Of a DNA stretch of 14,044 nucleotides, positions 13,529-14,044 are shown piece by piece (the first letter of the stretch is position 1; each line of letters opens with the position of its first letter). Source of the stretch: an uncultured Carnobacterium sp. (lineage in GTDB: Bacteria > Bacillota > Bacilli > Lactobacillales > Aerococcaceae); NCBI GenBank assembly GCA_937923125.1, contig CALALK010000218.1:1-14044 (forward strand), read 5' to 3'. The notes under the pieces are model-generated. The model was given only the letters and a program-made list of their open reading frames with translations. It was not told the origin of the DNA and did not search any database. Both the position numbers and the translations under genes were made by a program.

Positions 13529-14044
13529 ATAAAGTTGGATAGGTAATTTGACCTAAAATAACACTCTTCTTCGCACCCGTGGCCGAAGGAACATTAGATG
13601 GTCTTCTATGGTAAGTTTGGTTCCCCAAAATCACAAATGCCAACGCTTCTTTTGCTTCTGAAGAAAAACCATGTTCTTCTTGCGTAATCACTTGAACTTC
13701 AGGCATCTCTTTTTGGATAAGTTCAAGTAGGTAAGAATTATAGGCGCCGCCACCACCAATAATGCATTTCTTCAAATCATATGCACCAATCAAATGTTTC
13801 TTATAGTGATATGCAATCGAATAGGCCGTAAACCACGTAAAAGTATGAATAATGTCGTTTGCATCATTAGAGCTATACTTCTCAAGAAGTCCTCTTGTAA
13901 AATGTTCTCCAAACATTTCCCTACCCGTTGTTTTTGGAAGATCCATCTTAAAGTAAGGATGCTCTTTTAACTCTTCTGCCAGTTGCGGTATCATCTTTCC
14001 TTGTCGAGCATAAAATCCATCCTTGTCATATTTCTCTCCGTAGA
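13527..14044 (-). CDS. anmK: Anhydro-N-acetylmuramic acid kinase, C-terminal part (cut by the window edge)
   Basis: The frame is open to the right edge, so the N-terminal part (roughly 200 residues of a ~380-residue family) lies outside. An ATG at 13994 is internal, not the start: upstream codons continue the family sequence (YGEKYDKDGFYARQGK). Diagnostic blocks are HPYFKMDLPKTTGREMFG, CIIGGGGAYNSYL (the ADP-binding glycine block), and EEHGFSSEAKEALAFVILG. AnmK opens the 1,6-anhydro ring of anhydro-MurNAc while phosphorylating it, giving MurNAc-6-P for MurQ. It is convergent with murK across the shared terminator. Its promoter and operon partners cannot be seen. Confidence 0.94.
   Translation of the reverse strand, partial: YGEKYDKDGFYARQGKMIPQLAEELKEHPYFKMDLPKTTGREMFGEHFTRGLLEKYSSNDANDIIHTFTWFTAYSIAYHYKKHLIGAYDLKKCIIGGGGAYNSYLLELIQKEMPEVQVITQEEHGFSSEAKEALAFVILGNQTYHRRPSNVPSATGAKKSVILGQITYPTL

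Noticed and set aside
1..14044. CRISPR array, tRNA/rRNA genes, insertion-sequence transposase or prophage genes
   Set aside because: No regularly spaced repeats, cloverleaf genes, transposase or phage reading frames were found in the window.

Overview
The window looks like chromosomal DNA of a low-GC Gram-positive of the order Lactobacillales. The signs are AT-rich DNA, strong AGGAGG-type ribosome binding sites, compact Rho-independent terminators, CcpA (cre)-like boxes and the family make-up. A Carnobacteriaceae/Granulicatella-like or Enterococcus-like host would fit, but I cannot settle the genus. Thirteen genes are supported. All lie on the minus strand except murR and murK.

Left part (1-5520): the left edge holds a cre-like box and a -35 for a gene outside the window. 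Next come an OatA-like membrane O-acyltransferase with a C-terminal SGNH domain (88-1968) and a three-gene flavin operon read right to left: a cytosolic ApbE FMN transferase, a 204-residue FMN reductase, and a 423-residue FMN reductase fused to a PAS-like domain. The last protein ends in a low-complexity tail with three copies of DATSGAS. That fits the acceptor signature D-x-x-[ST]-G-A-[ST] on which ApbE-type enzymes attach FMN. The tail has no recognisable FMN_bind domain and is encoded beside apbE itself. I consider this the best candidate for an under-described system: a soluble flavin reductase carrying several covalent FMNs. The apbE leader carries a good promoter, a cre-like box and a Rex-like (NADH-sensing) palindrome, which fits anaerobic redox balancing.

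Middle (5304-8055): a 217-bp near-palindromic element (5304-5520) starts directly after the stop of a PhnA/YjdM-type zinc-ribbon gene. It is either a MITE-like repeat or a large structured RNA. Upstream of phnA lie two U32-family genes resembling TrhP1/TrhP2, the enzymes of tRNA 5-hydroxyuridine synthesis. The three probably form one operon.

Right part (8133-14044): a peptidoglycan-sugar recycling locus. murQ-murP-mupG form a tight minus-strand operon: MurNAc-6-P etherase, PTS EIIBC for MurNAc sugars, and 6-phospho-muramidase. The RpiR-type regulator gene murR is divergent. The two promoters overlap, and two cre-like 12-bp direct repeats lie across them. Next come a MurNAc/GlcNAc kinase of the BadF type (murK, plus strand), a strong convergent terminator, and the 3' part of anmK (anhydro-MurNAc kinase), cut by the right edge. 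Together these cover PTS uptake with phosphorylation, cleavage of MurNAc-6-P-GlcNAc, ether cleavage to GlcNAc-6-P plus lactate, and ATP-dependent capture of free MurNAc or anhydro-MurNAc. The acyltransferase at the far left may modify the same wall sugar, but nothing links the two physically.
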